NCBI RefSeq assembly: GCF_003597395.2
Contig: NC_133776.1
Coordinates: 36,140,431 to 36,204,430 of the forward strand
Length of the DNA: 64,000 bases
Source of the DNA: Chelonoidis abingdonii
Taxonomy: Eukaryota > Chordata > Testudines > Testudinidae
Reading direction: 5' to 3'
Shown: piece after piece, positions 13,159 through 24,292 of the stretch
Layout: every line of letters starts with the position of its first letter
How positions within the stretch are numbered: position 1 is the first letter of the stretch
Position numbers and translations under genes: made by a program
Notes under the pieces: model-generated
The model's input: the letters and a program-made list of their open reading frames with translations, nothing else
Database searches by the model: none
What the model was told of the DNA's origin: nothing

Positions 13159-13669
13159 AAGGCTAAGTTTTTGTCTCAGATATATTTAGTAAAAGTCACG
13201 GACAGGTCACGGGCAATAATGAAAAATTCACAGACGCCCGTGGCCTTTCCTTGACTTTTACTAAAAATACTCATGACAAAATGGCTAGCCTGGGCAACTG
13301 CGGGGAGGGGCTACTGGGAGCACTGGAGTTATCACCCTCACCTCCCCGCAGTGGCTGGGAGCTCCGGAGTCCCTCTTGCAATCCGTGGCAGCTGGGAGCT
13401 CAGTGTATTCTCCCCCTCCCACTGCATGAGGTTCATGGGAGCGGCAGGAATTCCCCCCACCACCAGGTTCCCCCTCCCCCAAGTGGTTGGGAGCGGTGGA
13501 TCCCTCTCTGCCACCTGTGCTGGCTGGGAGCTGTGGGGCTCCCCGACACAGCACCCTGCCTCCACAGGTGACAGGGGATCCTGCAGCTCCCAACCAATGT
13601 TGACTGAAGTCCATGGAGGCCTTCGAAAATCACAGATTCCACGACCTTTGTGACTAAATCACAGCCTTA
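13159..13669. mobile_element. 511-bp MITE inserted in the Harbinger relic
   Basis: The ends are inverted: the left begins 'aaggctaagtttttgtct' and the right finishes 'gtgactaaatcacagcctt'. Just inside, 'agtaaaagtcacggacaggt' is partly mirrored by 'cttgacttttactaaaaat'. The core is GC-rich. Left flank 'atcat' and right flank 'aatcat' suggest a short degenerate target duplication. A related element in opposite orientation lies at 55060-55770. The large open frames within it are low-complexity artefacts of the GC-rich core. Confidence 0.6.
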
Positions 13670-13672
13670 ATC

Positions 13673-14905
13673 ATGAGCTCCAAGTCTAAACAGGAATCAG
13701 AGTTGCCTGACCTACTGTGTGCCACAGAAAGAAACAACACCAGATTACTTTTGGCATTCATGGAGCAGCTGAACACGGTGGACTGGCTCGGGAAACAAGC
13801 ACCGAGTGGTGGGATTATATTGTTATGCAGGTCTGGGATGACGAGCAGTGGCCGCAGAACTTTCGAATGCGGAAAGCCTCCTTCCAGGAATTATGTGGGG
13901 TTCACCCTAGCACTGTGGCGCAAGGACACCAAAACGAGAGCTGCCCTCTCAATGGAGAAGTGCATGGTGATCGTTGTGTGGAAGCTGGTGACTCCAGACT
14001 GCTACTGATTGATTACGAATCAGTTTGGAGTCGGGAAGTCAACTGTTGGGGCTGCAGTAACGCAAATGCGTAGGACCATTAATTTCATTCTGCTACAAAA
14101 GAACTGACTCTTGGCAATGTGCGTGAAATAGTGGATGGTTTTGCAGCAATGGGATTCCCTAACCATGGCAGGGCAATAGATGGCACGCATATTCCAATTT
14201 TGAGCCCGGATCATCTTGCAACGGAGTTCATCAATAGAAAGGGGTACTTCTCTATGGCATTGAAGGTGCTTGTGGATCACCATGGGTGTTTCACTGACAT
14301 CAATGTGGGGTGGTCCAGGAAGGTGCATGACGCACATGTCTTCAGGAACACTGGCCTGTACAGAAAGTTCCAAGCAGGGATTTTCTTTCCAGACCAGGAG
14401 ATTCCAGTGGGGAATGCTGAAATACTCATACTGAGCGTGGGAGACCCAGCGTACCCCTTATTCCTATGACTCATAAAGCCTTACATGGGGAACCTGGACA
14501 GTAACAAGGAGTGCTTCAACAACAGGCCAAGCAGGTGTAAAATGACTGTAGAATGCGCCTTTGGCAGATTAAAAAGTACGCTAGCACTGCCTAAATGGTA
14601 GGTTTAACCTACATGAGAAAAATTAAGCCTGTTGCATGCTCCATAATAATTGTGAGGCTAATGGTGAAGTTTCCCCCAGGGTGGAGTGTGCAGGCATATC
14701 GCCTGGCTGCTGAATTTGATCAGCCAGATACCAGGGCTATTAGAGAGGCACAGTGGGGGTCTGTTAAAATCAGGGAAACTTTGAGGCAACATTTGGACAA
14801 TGAGCACCAGTACTGTGTTTTTCTGTATAGCACTCTGCCATGCTTTGTTAACTTACCACCTTGCATGAAAATTGTGTTGATTCCTGACTTGGATTTGTAG
14901 TCGGC
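13673..14905 (+). pseudogene. PIF/Harbinger transposase relic (HARBI1-like DDE_Tnp_4)
   Basis: The product would be a DDE-type transposase that excises and inserts Harbinger DNA transposons at three-base targets. A helix-turn-helix-like N-terminal part contains QFGVGKSTVGAAV (around 14026-14065). The catalytic core contains AIDGTHIPI (first Asp codon 14179-14181), GYFSMALKVLVDHHG, VHDAHVFRNTGLYR, GDPAYPL (second Asp codon 14443-14445) and MTVECAFGRLK (Glu codon 14551-14553). All three catalytic codons sit in one frame, interrupted by a single TGA at 14467-14469 where the family usually has Trp. The N-terminal third shifts between two frames (about 13800-14110) and carries a TGA near 14009. 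C-terminal sequence is detectable to about 14830. It is a clear pseudogene; the domestication candidate HARBI1 would be intact. Confidence 0.85.
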
Positions 14906-16699
14906 AAATGATCAGACTAACACTATGAGCAGCAATCACTGCCTATAGGAGACAGCTGAAGATTACTTATCTTTCAGAGAGTTTGTTTTTATTAAATAGC
15001 AATTAACAATACACGCACACACGGGATTAAAACAATTGATTTGTTTCACCTAAAATAAACTTACATTTAGATCCTAGAATTTAGACATGAAATTCTAATT
15101 AGCCTTTTCTGATTTATTAAATGATACCTTTTATAGGCAGCTACTGGAAAATATGTACTACAGGCAGAGTGACAGATTAGTTAGTAAAGTAATGCATTGT
15201 AACATGGGGAACCTGGGTTTAGAAACAAATGTTTCTAGAATTTCTGCTTATAAGATTCCCGTGACTGGAGGTAAAGTATTTGGAAAACACACTTACTGAA
15301 GAAGAAAATAGGCATTGCCTTACACTTCAGTTTTCAAGACTTCATTGTTTGGTATTTGTGGGGGTAAATCCCCCACTATGGCACTAGCAATGGTGATAAT
15401 GCTAGTGTAGATTGCCCACAAGTGTTTATACTGCAGTGTTTTCTAAGCTTTTTCATAGTAGAACTAGAGACAGCGTGGTTTTAGCAGTGACCCACTGGTA
15501 AGTTTAATCTAGATAAATCGCTCATGGCTGATTTTGGGAATAGATGACTCTTGTAGCAGATCAGGAGACCATTTATTGAGTGAAATTTGGTTCACCTGCA
15601 TAAAGCCTGAATAATTCAGCTTTATGTGGGTGGAAGGTTGGGAGATAAATTCTTTCCCAAATCTGGTCTCAGAACAGGAGAGTACAGCGCAGTCCCCCAG
15701 TAGCTGCTACTCCAGCCTATGGGCTGGATTAGCAGCTGCAGTCCCTCTCTCCTGTTTGGGTAGCATATTAGTACAACTTGTTCTGTGTAAAAGACCTCTT
15801 GGCACCGGGCCTGATTCATGGCTTCTCTCTTGTTGGTTTGTATGGAGCTAACATGGAATTGTCTTCTGTAGCATTGCGTATTTGCTTTCCTTGTAATCTC
15901 CCCTGTCCCTATACAAACATGTAACCATAATGGGATTGCCATCCACATATGTGTGAAGTTCACTCTCCAGTAAGCAAAGAGATGGAAAAATAAATTATAA
16001 ATAATAAGCATGACATTTATTTTTCTCTGTATAACTATTTTGGTTTTATTTGAGATTTTAGGGAATGAGGGGCAAACAGGCACATAAAGATGATGCCTGG
16101 AGTCTGCTGCTGAGAAAGTAAGTCTTAAAATCTGAAACTTTGCACCAGGTCACATGAATTCAGTATACCTAAAACCCTTTCCGATGGTCTGTGTTACTGC
16201 AAAGCTTACGTAATACTCTTTTGCACAAGGAGGCCCATAAATTCTGTATAATGGATCTTCAGCCTGTTCCCAGCTCAGGAGGAAGAACTAGAACTCTTCA
16301 ATACCTGAAGACCTAGTCCGCGTCCTCTGTTTCAGGCAAGCTTTTTCAGGCCCTCCTTGCTGAAGAGCAGAAATTGAACCCAAACTGAAATCCCTAAAAA
16401 GGGATTTTTAAAAATCCCTATTATTTGACTGTTGGATTCTAAGCTTTGCTGGGTTATTATTTACTTTGGGATATTGGAAGATAGATTTCTGGAAACACCT
16501 AATAAAGAGGTAACTGACTATAGCAGCTCCCTTTACAGTGTATCTGGGAAAGCCTTGCAGGCAGCTGCATCCCCACAGTTATAGGAAAGCCAGCAGAAGA
16601 CATGTAGCTCCAAGCCAACTGGAAAAAGCTAACAGGGTTACCATTCCCTGCTGCTGATGCAGACTACTATGTCCCACCAAGAACTAGACAAGGTTAGCT
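14906..16699. other. Unique DNA with one long orphan open frame
   Basis: A minus-strand frame at 15622-16083 stays open for 153 codons but shows no domain, signal peptide or family resemblance. Near 15362-15420, 'gtagattgccc' and inverted 'gggggtaaatccccc' hint at a small palindromic MITE, or the far end of the Harbinger element. No host exon is supported. Confidence 0.4.
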
Positions 16700-17300
16700 T
16701 AGCTGTATGATATTTTAAATAAACTAATTAAAGAAGGGGGAATTATTCTAAGCTCATACAACCAAAGGTTGTCCAATAACTCATATTCCAAAACATGGTT
16801 GAGACTGTCTTTGGTGCAGCAACATCACCATACTCATCAAGGCCAAAACTAAGAAGATCCTGGAGTTCCTTTAGCAAACATTGTCAGTGCATAGAACTGT
16901 AGACTTTGATAGCCACCTGGCTTGCTGTGTTCAGTCTCTTTCTTATTGCCACTACTTCAGCGTCAGAGTTGTCAGAACTCTGTGCATAATCTATTGTACT
17001 TTTCATAAGGATAATGTAATACTGTGGACAAACTTTGCCTTTATTTCCAAATTGAATACTGTGCTCCACAGATCACAAGTGATCCCAAGCACCCATTATG
17101 AAATCTGTGGTGGGCACTATGAATTAGTAGAGTATTTAAAATCTGCATAGGCTGTTCAGAGGCTTTCAGAAACTCTTGATTGCTTCACTCTCTCCTGTCT
17201 ATCAGCAATAGCCTGGACTGCCCCAAAGTTTATCCACCTATGTGTAGGTAGACAAAGTGCAATAGTCTACAAATCTAGGAGACTTGCTCCTCCTTTACAT
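16700..17300 (+). pseudogene. Degraded DIRS-type tyrosine recombinase fragment
   Basis: Plus-strand translation in shifting frames gives a run comparable to the catalytic part of DIRS-element tyrosine recombinases: FSLFLIATTSASELSELCA (about 16930-17000), then FHKDNVILWTNFAFIS and LNTVLHRSQ (about 17010-17085), then a segment ending near 17290. In active relatives the first motif carries an arginine pair before the SEL motif; here that site reads SASELSEL, so the catalytic Arg is lost. Several frameshifts are needed and no RT is seen next to it. The family call rests on comparison with the clearer copy at 23640-27270. Confidence 0.45.
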
Positions 17301-17308
17301 GTTAGGGG

Positions 17309-17378
17309 TGAAATTTTGGGCTTGCTGAAGTCAATGGTAGTCTTGCTGTTGTCTTCACTGGGGCCATGATTTCATCCT
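17309..17378. repeat. Dispersed 'GAAGTCA' hairpin repeat copy
   Basis: The copy reads 'gtgaaattttgggcttgctg' followed by 'aagtcaatgg', then 'tcttcactggggcc' and 'atgatttcat', inverted half-sites of the same family as 3280. A partial sister copy lies at 18428-18462. Confidence 0.5.
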
Positions 17379-17390
17379 AGACTCGTTCCT

Positions 17391-19307
17391 TAAGTGTAAT
17401 AGTAACTAAATGGACAGAAAGATCCTTTGTTTCAGATAAAGAAACATGTAAACCTTGGTCGTCTTCTGTTCATACTTTTTACCACAATTATGCAAACTAG
17501 ATGTGGAAACCTTTTCAGTCTCTGCTCCAAGCTGTCAGATGGATCAGATGTTAGTTTGGTGCATATGGTTATTCCTCCCTGGTTGCAGTAGATGTTCTGC
17601 TGTAACGTACTGAAGTCGTTGTTCATTTCAAAGTTAGCTGCTGTCGTAGAAATACTTTATTTATAGAAGCTACCTCAAACTGGCTGCATCTTCAGGGACT
17701 GGATGACACCTTCCTTGTCACTGACCAGCGTATGTCTGCCTCTCAAACTGGGGGTAGTGAAACATCCAGTTGTAAAGGATGTGTGAATCTTTCACGAGGG
17801 GGAGAGAATTTTCAAACAAATGCAGAAAAAGTGCCTATTTTCATTCCATTGTTTCTTATTACTAATAAACATGCATGCCATTTTATTTTCAGAAGATATT
17901 TTTTGCCGCATAAAATTATAGGTCCAGTATTGTTGTCATTACTCAGTCAGACCTCCTGTTTACATCACTAGAAATCTTTCCTGACTTAACACACGACTGG
18001 GCTCTCTTAAGTATATTCATACATACTTACACATTTGTCTTGATTTTTCTTGATGCTCAGTTTGGCTTCTACCGTTAGTTTCACATAAACAGCCAGTGAA
18101 ATGTAGATGTATTGGTTTTCATTGAAGCACTGAGGGAAACTTCAGCAACTCCTGTAGCTCTGCTGAAATGGATACGTATAACTGTATGGTGCAGTGTAGT
18201 ATAACAATATTGTGTTGCACTATGATAACTTTAAAAGATTTTCCTCAACATATGCATATTGATTACTGTTCTTTTTATAACTGTAAAAGAAAACTTTCTA
18301 CATAGTTACTTGGTTTTGACTTCGTAAAAGCAATTTAAATGACTGATACTGGATAATGAGTAGTTGATTTATTTCTGAAGTTGGTTATTATGCTGCAGAG
18401 TTCATATTTAACAGCAGTTTTTAGCCTTGGACTTGCTGAAGTCAGTGGTAGTCTTCCTGTTAACACTTGGTTAATAAAATTTTTATTGGACAGTGTTTAA
18501 ATCTGGTACATTTTCTGAAATTCTGTTGATTTCTTTCATTTTAGCGATTAATTCTTTGTTTAGTGTGTATATATGTACTGAATAAAATCTGAACCAGCTG
18601 TACTTGTACTCTTACAGAAGCTTGTTGACGTCTTCTGTCTCTGATGTTACTCCTATCCATCTGGAATGTCTTTTTGAAAACAAGTTACGCATGCAGACTT
18701 TGTTTATTAAACCTATGTTGAAGTTTTTTCTTAAATGGCTATAACTATTTGTGAAATGTAAGTAGGATGTCATAACAATTGTCAACTATGATCTTTTTTA
18801 TTGACACTTAAGCATTTCTTGTATCTTCTTGTGTATTTACAGTAATCAGTGTAGTTGGGGCCGTAATCCTGATTTGCACATCTGTGCTGTTGTAATAGAA
18901 GTAATGGAGTGTTAATGACTATTTTAAAACTTACTTATGAAGAGTGTGAAATCAACATAAGATGAAAGTTTAATTGAAATGTGTAAATTATATAAAACTT
19001 GAATGGTAATTATTTTTATTTAATGAAGTTCTACTGCGTGGTGTCACGTTTAGAAGCAGTCTTCCTTAAAAAGTATTTGTAGTGTTTATCTAGAAAATTG
19101 AGACATGGGTATCAAATTTTCATCAGATAAGAACAGTGTTAATTTGATGCATTACTTCTTAACATTAAATCATTGTTTATTCTTTGCAGTATGGTAAACT
19201 CTGTCTATGCAGATTTCCAGTATTTTTGTAGTATCTAAAACCTGTAAAATAATGCTCTCATGTTTTAGTGTCACATGGTACTCTTATATACTTGCTTTTT
19301 CTTTTTC
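17391..19307. other. Unique AT-rich DNA, no recognised gene
   Basis: Nothing beyond the partial hairpin-repeat copy at 18428 was recognised. Open frames are short and without motifs. Confidence 0.45.
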
Positions 19308-19500
19308 GAGTGCTTGCTCATGTTCATTTCAATGTAGGTGTGTGCTTGCCCCAAGTACTGCCACCGGAAAGTTTTTTTCCCCTCAGTGGTATCCGTCGGG
19401 TTGGCTCTGGTGCACCCTGGAGTCGTGCTCTCCTAGCACCAGTATAGAAGGTCTTGCTGATCCTCCACCCCCTCAGTTCCTCCTTACCACCCATGTTGTT
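19308..19500 (+). repeat. DIRS left inverted terminal repeat
   Basis: Inverted match to about 27325-27498 over most of its length, read by eye with scattered mismatches and small gaps. The repeat includes 'gctctggtgcaccctgg' and 'ctcctagcaccagtatag', mirrored by 'ccagggggcaccagagc' and 'tatattggtgctatgag'. In the DIRS group these ends support a circular intermediate. Confidence 0.8.
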
Positions 19501-19651
19501 CTTGCTCCTGCAAGTACTCCTCAGTAGACTTTCTCTACTCTTGTTGCAGATAGCTTATTGTGTTTAGCAACAAGTTTCAGTTATTAGCTGCTTAATTAGT
19601 TAGCAAGCCCGCTAAGTCGTTTTAACACACCCTGTTCCAGCACTGGGGCAT

Positions 19652-21940
19652 GCCTGAGTCTCTGGGTTTTAAGCCTTGTGAATTCTTGTCACAAGCCTAT
19701 GCCTGTGAGTGACCCCAATTCCAGCTGCCTTAAATGTCTGGAGGAAGTTCCTGTGTGGAAGCAGTGCAAGATCTGTAGGGAATTGAAGCCCCACATTAAG
19801 GATAGAGATGCTAGACTTCGCTGTAGCCTCCTGGAGGCAGCGCTTTGTCCTCCATTGGAACTGGGCCACCCGGACTTAGCATGGAATACTTTGGGCTTCA
19901 TAAGGAGTCCCCAGCCTTGCTTTGAGACCCGTAGTGCTGTTCCCTGACTCCAGCACCGAGTTGAGACATTTCATCTTCATCTAAGGAACCCCAGCACCGT
20001 CAATCAGATCCAGTGCCAAAGAAAGATATGCTGGTGAAAGACACTAAGCACTGTTCACTATCTCTGGTGCCTAGGAGGAAACAAATTAAGACCAAGAGAA
20101 ACTGATCATCAGCACTGAGATTGGCAGGACAAGTGGATACTGCCAGGATGCGACCTAGTTCAGGCCGCCCTATGGTGCTGACAACCTATGCTGCGCCATT
20201 GAGTCTGGCGCTGACAGACTCTCTGCCGTGAGAGAGGCTCTGGAACCCCACAAACCTACTGGTGGTGTTGACAACGGAGGCCTTTGCCGCAGTGAGGGAC
20301 GACGAGTGCTACCGATGCAGACATCCCAGGCCGTATGGGAACTGTCAAGGATGGCACCGACGGGAAGGACCTCTGCAGGCTCGAGGTCGCAGATAGTTTG
20401 AAAAGGGAAACTGGCCATGATGGCACAGTCCTGGTGCCCTCCCTCCCAGTGCTGGTTGGCACTGCTCCACCCTGGTTTCCAGAGGGATCCTCTGAGGCAG
20501 AGTCTTATGTCTCAAGGAGGAGCCAGTCTACGCACTATCCTGCTATGGGCCGGAGACATGGTGCGCCACCGGTGGCGTGGCTACCCAAGCAGTGGCAGTT
20601 CCACATGCAGAGGCCTTTCTGAAACCCATGGGCATTTCCAGCCCAACCAGAGTCCCACTCCAGGAGGTCATATTCGGTAGCTTCAGATCCCAGACTGCCT
20701 CCACCACCAGAACATGACCCAGGCTCCAGTACTGAGGCTGGTGCCATGTACCAGGAGACTTCACCGCAGGATCTGGCCGGTGCCTAGGGCGAAGAAGAGG
20801 GCCCAGTGCTGGTCCAAGCATCCTCCTTCTGTTCCCCAAATGGGGTAGTGGCAGGAACTGATGTTGCGCCCCCACTAGAGGATTGTAAGGTACATTAAGA
20901 GTTTCTAAGGAGGATAGCTCAGAACCTGGGGATCCAGGTGGAGGAAATTAGAGAGTCCTCCCACTCTGCTGTGAACATCTTAGTGGCAAAAGGCTCTGTG
21001 AGGGTGACGTTGCCTCTGAATGACCCCATCAGTGCATTGTGTTAGACCCCAGCATCCCCGCAGCAAAAAAGACAGAAAATATTTTGTCCCGGCAAAGGTG
21101 TTTGAGTTCCTGTACGTGCACCCAGCCAACGGATGAGAAAGGCAAGGTCAACAGAGACTGACACCCCACGCCAAGGATCTTTTTGGGAGAAAGGTCTATT
21201 TGACAGGGGCTCTCCAGCTCAGGATCACCAATCAGTAGGTGTTCCTGAGCAGGTACGATTTCAAGACCTGGGACTCAGTACAAAAGCTTAAGGACTTGCT
21301 ACCTCAGGAGTCAAGATGAGAGTTCATGGCTGCTATAGAGGAAGGCAAGGCCATAGCAAAGGCGTCCGTGCAGGCAGCCCTAGATGTAGTAGACTTGGTG
21401 GCTCTTTCCGTGGCCTTGGTCACTACATGCAAGAGTTCATGGCTCCACCTCCTCGGGCTTGCTGCACTGACTTTGCATGACCCCCTCCCCCCTTTTGAGG
21501 TTACATCGCTCTTTTCTGAGCAGACTCCAAATTACGCAGTTTGAAGGACTCAAAGGCCACACTTAAGTCCTTGGGCCTTCTTACTCCAGCCCCAGTGAGG
21601 AAGCACCGTAGGCCACAGCAGGCAGCTCACTTGTTCCCCCTGCCTGCTTGACAGGACTGTAGCAGGAGAAGGAGCAGGAGCTAGTGGAGGAGACCTCAGC
21701 CACAGTCTTCATCTGTACCTTTGAGACATTCAGCAGGGTTAAAGCAGGTGCTTTGATGGGACATTAGGGACGATCTGTCAGGACAGTTCATGGATCCAGA
21801 TTCCCCATTTTTTGTGGACTGGTTATTCCACCTCTATCAGGTGTGGTCCTGTAGTTCCTTGGACTGATGGGTGCTACACACAATAGCATTGGGATAAACT
21901 CTTCAGTTTTGTTGTACTACCTCCTTCCCACCCTCCCTTC
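19652..21940 (+). pseudogene. DIRS Gag-like ORF1 relic
   Basis: The N-terminal part (about 19670-19870) translates to a cysteine-rich segment, SCLKCLEEVPVWKQCKICRE, followed by a basic stretch, as in the zinc-binding N-terminus of DIRS ORF1. The middle (about 20000-20900) is Pro/Ser-rich and frame-shifting. The C-terminal segment near 21326-21545 contains MAAIEEGKAIAKASVQAALD and a tryptophan-containing repeat comparable to the conserved end of DIRS Gag. Gag would package the element RNA in cytoplasmic particles. Multiple stops and frameshifts make it non-functional. It is followed by RT after a short gap. Confidence 0.65.
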
Positions 21941-22014
21941 TTGTCCCTTTTTAGGGATCCTTTTCACAAACAGCTTCTAGCCCTAGAGGTGCAGTTGCTC
22001 CTAAGAATAGGAGC

Positions 22015-22780
22015 AGTGGAGGAGGTTGTGCCAGAGCTAAAGTGCTGGGTGTTCTGCTCTAGCTATTTCCTAATCCCAAAAGCCAGCAATAGTCTCAGAC
22101 TGATTGTGGACCTGTGAAACCTCAACAAATTCACAAAGAAGCTGAAGTTCTACATGGTCTCCTTGGCCTCCATCATTGCCTCCCTGGATCCCGGGGTCTG
22201 GTACACCATTCTTGACATAAAGGATGTTTATTTCTACATTGCCATGTTTCGGGGACACAGAATGTTTCTTATGTTTGTCCTGAACCATGTGCACTACCAA
22301 TTTACGGTGCTAGCATTTGGTGCCCAGTGGCCCCTTGGGCGTTCACAAAGTGAATAGTGGTTGTTGTAGCCTTTCTGAGGAAGGGAAGGGGTTCAGATTT
22401 ATCTGTACCTAAATGACTGGCTGGTCAGAGATCAGGTAGAGGCAGATGTGAGACTAATACAGTCAATCTTCCAGGACTTGTGTCTGCTCATAAATGTGAA
22501 GAAATACACCGTCTCCCAAGTCCAAAAGATGTAATTCATTGGGGCATTTCTGCAGGCTGTGGCTTCTGTCCCAGAAGCATACGTCCAAACAAAGAGGCTT
22601 ACAGAAGGCCTCAAGAATTACCCTGTCACTAAAGCAAGGAATTGTTTACAACTCATGGGCCCCATCACATCTTGTACCTGTGTTGTTCAGTACATGAGAC
22701 TCCTCAGCTCAGACCCTTTCAGGAATGGCTGAATCGGTATACTTGCCAAGCTGACATTAGCTAGACTCAGTCAATGCGGT
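22015..22780 (+). pseudogene. DIRS reverse transcriptase relic
   Basis: The enzyme would copy element RNA to DNA. Translation shows SLRLIVDL (22090-22115), the palm motif TILDIKDVYFYIAMF (22206-22250), NHVHYQFTVLAFG, and then the active-site box as YLYLNDWLV near 22403-22430. DIRS RTs have YLDDWL there, so the first catalytic Asp is replaced by Asn. After it, INVKKYTVSQVQKM and FIGAFLQAV continue the thumb. Frame breaks occur at 22117 (TGA) and around 22330-22390. The substitution and the stops predict no activity. Confidence 0.8.
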
Positions 22781-22807
22781 TCCCCCAGGGGTGATCACTT
22801 CCCTCAA

Positions 22808-23502
22808 ATGATGGACCCTATAGCAGCAGTGTGTGCAAGAGGCCCTTTCTTGAGACCCAAACCATCATCACAGATGCATCCACAATGGGATGGGGGAGTT
22901 CACTTGGGGTCCCTCAGAACTGTGGGCCTCTGGTCTCTGGAAGAGCTCTGGTTACACATCAATATCAGAGAGCTCAGGGCAGTTCGCCTGGCCTGTCGGG
23001 TGTTCCATCCCCATATAGCAGGCAGATGCATGTCAGTCCTCACAGGCAACTCAACAGCCATATTTTATATCAACAAACAGGGCAGAGCACATCCTCTCAC
23101 CTATGCCGGGAGGCACTTCGCTTATGGGAATTTTGTGTAGCCCACTCGACTCTCCTCGAGGAGTCCTGTCTTCCGGGTTGTCAGAACGAATTGGCAGATC
23201 ACCTCAGCAGGGTCTTCTCCAACCACCATGAGTGGTCCATTTACCCCGAGGCCCTACAAGTCCTCTTCCAGAAGAGGGGAACTCCTCAAGTACATCTGTT
23301 TGCAACAGAGCACAATTGGAAGTGTCTCCAGTTCTGCTCCTTCATGGGCCACAGTCCAGGATCTCTAACAGATGCCTTCCTCTTGCCTTGGGCAGGTCAT
23401 CTGTTCTATGCATTTCCACCCATTCCTCTCATACACAAGGTTTTGCTGAGTATCGGACGGGACAGAGCACAAGTCATCGTGATAGCCCCAGTGTGGCCAT
23501 GA
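22808..23502 (+). pseudogene. DIRS RNase H domain relic
   Basis: This includes the longest open frame in the window (22831-23502, 223 codons). RNase H motifs read in two overlapping frames: IITDASTMGWGSSLG with the first Asp (22864-22910), LHINIRELRAVRLAC with the Glu (22950-23000), VLTGNSTAIFYINKQG where relatives have TDN, so the Asp is Gly here, and NELADHLSR with the last Asp (about 23187-23215). The tail HEWSIYPEALQVLFQKRGTP and FLLPWAGHLFYAFPPIPL are characteristic of DIRS polyproteins. One frameshift lies within the domain. RNase H would remove RNA from the hybrid during reverse transcription. Confidence 0.8.
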
Positions 23503-24292
23503 CAGCACTGGTTTACTACGCTCATGAACCTGTCAGTGGATACACCAGTTTGGCTACGTCAGGTTCCTGATATGATATCTCGGGACCATAGCTGCCTGCA
23601 TCACCTGAACCTCAAGTCCCTTCATTTCACAGCCTGGAAGCTCCATGGCTGAACCCATTGGAGCTAGCATGCTCCAGGCTGGTTCAAGAAGTTCTTTGAA
23701 GGAACAGAAAGCTGTCCAGTAAAGCGACGTACCTGGCAAAATGGAAAAGGTTCTCGATCTGGTCAGTGCAGAAAGGTGTCTTGCCCACACTTTTTTGTCA
23801 GTACCATTCATTCTGGACTACTTGCTACACATGAAGCAGCAAGGGCTATCGGTGGCATCAGTTAGAGTCCACCTGGCTGCAATTTCAGTGTTCCACCCAT
23901 AGGTGAATGGCCGATCTGTCGTTTTTTTCAAAGGGTTGGACAGACTGTATCCCAGGTATGACAACCAGTCCCATCCTGGGATCTCAACCTGGTGTTGTCA
24001 AGATGCATGGGTCCCCCATTTGAGCCCTTCGTAATGTGTTCTCTACTTATTCTTGTCCTGGAAGGTGGTCTTCCTGGGGGCCATTATTTTGGCCAGAAGG
24101 ATCTCGGAGATCAGGGTCCTTGCTTCAGAACCTCTATACGCAGTATTCTTCAAGGACAAGGGCTAGCTGCATCCTCATCCAGCCTTCCTTCCACAGGTAG
24201 TTGCACAATTCCATATTCCTTCTGGTCTTCTATCCGAAACCACATGCCAATAACTAGGAGCAGAGATGTTGCTCACTAGATGTCAGATGTGC
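23503..24292 (+). pseudogene. DIRS tyrosine recombinase, N-terminal part
   Basis: The recombinase would integrate the circular cDNA without a double-strand break by an integrase. The SAM-like core-binding region reads KATYLAKWKRFSIWSV (about 23720-23765), then LHMKQQGLSVASVRVHLAAISVFHP (shown in parts). The catalytic start is SWKVVFLGAIILARRISEIR near 24056-24112, with the conserved Arg retained. Stops are present (for example near 23898). The frame is cut at about 24292 by an antisense CR1 and resumes at 26944. Confidence 0.75.
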
